This document shows, piece after piece, positions 61,591 to 64,000 of a stretch of DNA of 64,000 nt (position 1 is the stretch's first letter; each line of letters starts with the position of its first letter). The DNA is taken from positions 1,922,001 through 1,986,000 of the forward strand of contig NZ_CP125295.1 in assembly GCF_030412785.1 (NCBI RefSeq), read 5' to 3'. The position numbers and the translations under genes are program-made. Source of the DNA: Paraburkholderia sabiae (lineage in GTDB: Bacteria; Pseudomonadota; Gammaproteobacteria; Burkholderiales; Burkholderiaceae). A model generated the notes under the pieces. That model did no database searches. It saw only the letters and a program-made list of their open reading frames with translations, and was not told where the DNA came from.

Positions 61591-62898
61591 ATGGAGACAG
61601 AGTTGAAAACAATCATTGGCCTGCGCTGGTGGATCATCGCGCTCGTGTGTCTCGGGACGATCGTGAACTACCTGTCGCGCAACGCGCTCGGCGTCATGGC
61701 GCCGGAGCTGAAAACGCTGCTGCATATGAACACGCAGCAGTATTCGTACGTCGTCGGCGCGTTCCAGATCGGCTACACGATCATGCAGCCGGTGTGCGGG
61801 CTGGTGATCGACCTGATCGGTCTGCGTCTCGGCTTCGCGCTGTTCGCGTGTCTGTGGTCGGCGACGGGCATGCTGCACGGCCTGGCGAGCGGCTGGCTGT
61901 CGCTGGCTGCGCTGCGCGGGCTGATGGGGCTGTCCGAAGCGGTCGCGATTCCGGCGGGCATGAAAGTGGTCGCCGAATGGTTTCCGAATCGCGAGAAATC
62001 GGTCGCCGTGGGCTATTTCAATGCGGGCACGTCGCTCGGCTCGCTGTTTGCGCCGCCGCTCGTCGTGTTCCTGTCGCTGCGCTACGGCTGGCAGAGCGCA
62101 TTCGCCGTGACGGGCGCGCTGGGTTTCGTGTGGGCCGCACTCTGGTACGTGTTCTATCGCGCGCCCGGCGACCACAAGCGCATCGGCGAGAAAGAGCGCG
62201 CGACCATCATGGAAGGGCAGACGCCGCCCGCCGCTCACGCCCAGGACAAGCGCCGCATCCGTGAAGTGCTCGGCACGCGCCGTTTCTGGGCGATCGCACA
62301 GGCGCGCTTTTTCGCGGAGCCGGCCTGGCAGACCTTCAGCTTCTGGATTCCTCTCTATCTCGCCACCGAGCGTCACATGGACCTCAAGCAGATCGCGCTG
62401 TTCGCGTGGCTGCCGTTCCTCGCGGCGGACCTCGGCGGCCTGTTCGGCGGTTATCTGTCGCCGTTCCTGATGAAGCGGCTGCGCGTGCCGCTGATCTGGT
62501 CGCGCATCGTGGGCGTCGTGCTGGGCGCAGTCATGATGATCGGCCCGGCGTGCATCGGGCTCGTCGCGTCGCCGTACGAAGCGATCGCGCTCTTCTGCGT
62601 CGGTGGCTTCGCGCACCAGATGATTTCCGCGCTCGTCAACACGCTCGCCGCCGATGTCTTCGAACCCGGCGAAGTCGGCACGGCGGCCGGCTTTGCGGGT
62701 ATGGCGGCGTGGATCGGCGGTCTTGGATTTTCGCTGATGGTCGGCGCGCTCGCGGACAAGATTGGCTACACGCCGCTGTTCGGCGCGCTCGGCGCCTTCG
62801 ACCTGATCGGTGCGACGCTGCTCGTGATCCTCATGCGTGGCGTGACGCGCGACGCCCGTCTGCAACGCGCCGGAAGCGGCGCGGGCAGCGCGGCCTGA
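61591..62898 (+). CDS. MFS sugar/sugar-acid transporter
   Basis: A 435-residue membrane protein with 12 hydrophobic segments, of the anion:cation symporter branch (ExuT/GudP-like). Typical parts are IVNYLSRNALGVMAPELK near residue 25, GLMGLSEAVAIPAGMKVVAEWFPNREKSVAVG near 110-140, and WIPLYLATERHMDLKQIA in the second half. That branch carries hexuronates, glucarate or galactonate. The GH31 enzyme encoded next suggests a glycoside-derived sugar here. The start at 61591 has a short AAAGGA just upstream; a TTG at 61603 with GGAG is an alternative. Confidence 0.9.
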   Translation: METELKTIIGLRWWIIALVCLGTIVNYLSRNALGVMAPELKTLLHMNTQQYSYVVGAFQIGYTIMQPVCGLVIDLIGLRLGFALFACLWSATGMLHGLASGWLSLAALRGLMGLSEAVAIPAGMKVVAEWFPNREKSVAVGYFNAGTSLGSLFAPPLVVFLSLRYGWQSAFAVTGALGFVWAALWYVFYRAPGDHKRIGEKERATIMEGQTPPAAHAQDKRRIREVLGTRRFWAIAQARFFAEPAWQTFSFWIPLYLATERHMDLKQIALFAWLPFLAADLGGLFGGYLSPFLMKRLRVPLIWSRIVGVVLGAVMMIGPACIGLVASPYEAIALFCVGGFAHQMISALVNTLAADVFEPGEVGTAAGFAGMAAWIGGLGFSLMVGALADKIGYTPLFGALGAFDLIGATLLVILMRGVTRDARLQRAGSGAGSAA

Positions 62899-62921
62899 AC
62901 TGACTGACCTGGAAACACATC

Positions 62922-64000
62922 ATGGCTACGTTGAAGAATCGACCGCAGTTTTCCGTCTCCGACGCTGGCGCCGTGCAAGCGGGCGCGGGGCAAGCGGGTA
63001 ATCCCGTCGTACTGTCCGCCGACGACGGCGCACGCATCGAACTGTTCGTGCTCGCCGACGACATCATCCGCGTGCTGGTGCTGCCGAACGGCGAACTGCG
63101 CGGCCCGCGCACCTGGGCGATTGCGCCCGGTCTGGACGACGTGCCGCTCGAAGGTCGTGACCGGCGCGACCTGCAAGGATTCGAGCCCGTCGTGTACAGC
63201 GCGACGAGCGACGCGGACCGGCTCGTCGTCGAAACGTCGAAAGTGCGTCTGACGGTCACGCTCGATGGCGGCTTCTGTTCGTGGGACATCGCGCGCGACG
63301 GCGCGTGGCATCACGTGATGAGCGACCGCAAGACGCAGGCGTATAACTTCGGCTGGTGGGACGAGCGCGTCTATCACTACGTCGAGCGGCGGCGCGGCGA
63401 AATGTACGTGGGTCTCGGCGAGCGTGCGGGCACGCTGGATCGCGCGAACCAGAGCTACGAGATGCGCAACATCGACGCGATGGGCTACAGCGCGCGCCAC
63501 ACGGACCCGCTCTACAAACACATTCCGTTCTACGTGACGTGGCAGCCGCAGACGTCGCTGGGTTTCGGCCTGTTCTACGACACGCTCGCCGATTGCCGTT
63601 TCGACATGGGCCGCGAGCTGGACAACTATCACGGCCACTACCGGCATTTCGTCGCCGAGCATGGCGATCTCGATTACTACTTCATCGCGTCGGCGGATAC
63701 GCCGCTGCATGCGGTGCGCCGCTTCACGTGGCTCACGGGCCGGCCCGCGCTGATGCCGAAGTGGGGCCTCGGCTATTCCGGCTCGACGATGAGCTATACC
63801 GACGCGCCCGACGCGCAGCGCCGCATGGGCGAATTCATCGAACGTTGCCGTGAGCACGACGTTCTGTGCGATTCGTTCCATCTGTCGTCGGGCTATACGT
63901 CGATCGGACCGAAGCGCTACGTGTTCAACTGGAATCACGAGAAATTCCCGGACATCGAAGGTTTCGTGCACGGTTATTTGCGCGAGGGCGTGCGCTTGTG
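62922..64000 (+). CDS. Glycoside hydrolase family 31 protein, 5' part
   Basis: The first about 359 residues of a larger enzyme cut by the right edge. The N-terminal beta domain runs to about residue 260 (EMRNIDAMGYSARHTDPLYKH and DCRFDMGRELDNYHGHYRHF in pieces). The start of the catalytic barrel is visible: MPKWGLGYSGSTMSYTD and CREHDVLCDSFHLSSGYTSIG, characteristic of GH31. The catalytic aspartates lie beyond the window. Members split alpha-glucosides, alpha-xylosides or sulfoquinovosides. It lies 23 bases after the MFS transporter, so the pair forms an uptake-and-cleavage operon. Confidence 0.9.
   Translation, partial: MATLKNRPQFSVSDAGAVQAGAGQAGNPVVLSADDGARIELFVLADDIIRVLVLPNGELRGPRTWAIAPGLDDVPLEGRDRRDLQGFEPVVYSATSDADRLVVETSKVRLTVTLDGGFCSWDIARDGAWHHVMSDRKTQAYNFGWWDERVYHYVERRRGEMYVGLGERAGTLDRANQSYEMRNIDAMGYSARHTDPLYKHIPFYVTWQPQTSLGFGLFYDTLADCRFDMGRELDNYHGHYRHFVAEHGDLDYYFIASADTPLHAVRRFTWLTGRPALMPKWGLGYSGSTMSYTDAPDAQRRMGEFIERCREHDVLCDSFHLSSGYTSIGPKRYVFNWNHEKFPDIEGFVHGYLREGVRL

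Overview
The window is GC-rich (low only in a few islands) and reads as the chromosome of a beta-proteobacterium of the Burkholderiaceae, most like Paraburkholderia. The grounds are a DUF4148 protein, two back-to-back cobalamin clusters of the mixed Burkholderia type, a very large ESPR-type trimeric autotransporter, overall codon usage and family resemblance. The genus is inferred from protein families, not from a marker gene. I saw no rRNA, tRNA, CRISPR array, transposase or prophage.

Layout. 1-3654: a molybdenum hydroxylase (2Fe-2S subunit cut by the window edge, molybdopterin subunit, tri-haem cytochrome c). 3655-4290: a large imperfect inverted repeat filling the convergent gap. 4292-7691: a polar amino-acid ABC importer without its ATPase, and a GcvA-like LysR regulator. 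7711-15860: housekeeping and small genes (Ca/H antiporter, BON protein, 3-methyladenine glycosylase, DUF4148, CBS protein, ribA, cysteine hydrolase, NmrA-like reductase, AraC regulator). 15869-19369: a dimethylglycine/sarcosine-dehydrogenase-like flavoenzyme divergent from a DeoR regulator. 20225-20911: an orphan response regulator.

B12 synthesis occupies 20932-32167 and 42950-51565. The left cluster is bluB-cobB-cobO-cobE-cobA on the minus strand and cobW-cobN-chlI/chlD on the plus strand, with two divergent cobalamin riboswitches between them. The right cluster is cobG-cobH-cobI-(cbiG-cobJ fusion) on the minus strand behind a third riboswitch, and cobL-cbiD-cobK-cobM on the plus strand. Together they cover most steps from uroporphyrinogen III to adenosylcobyrinate diamide plus lower-ligand synthesis. 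CobN partners with ChlI/ChlD-type subunits rather than CobS/CobT. These two subunits appear to be made from one gene by -1 frameshifting: an A7 slippery run, a stop three bases later, and a perfect 10-bp stem six bases downstream. This is the strongest non-routine observation in the window.

Between the cobalamin clusters lie a 7.9-kb trimeric autotransporter adhesin gene, an OmpA-like partner and a PilZ flagellar-brake protein. The adhesin has an AT-rich promoter and start, and large internal duplications.

51573-64000: a second copy of the hairpin repeat, a monocarboxylate/sodium symporter with a DUF3311 partner, MarC, a class II glutamine amidotransferase, a GAF-PAS-GGDEF-EAL protein next to a GH114 glycosidase, a LysE exporter, a GST-like protein, two small proteins (one only 26 residues), and a sugar MFS transporter followed by a GH31 glycosidase cut by the right edge.
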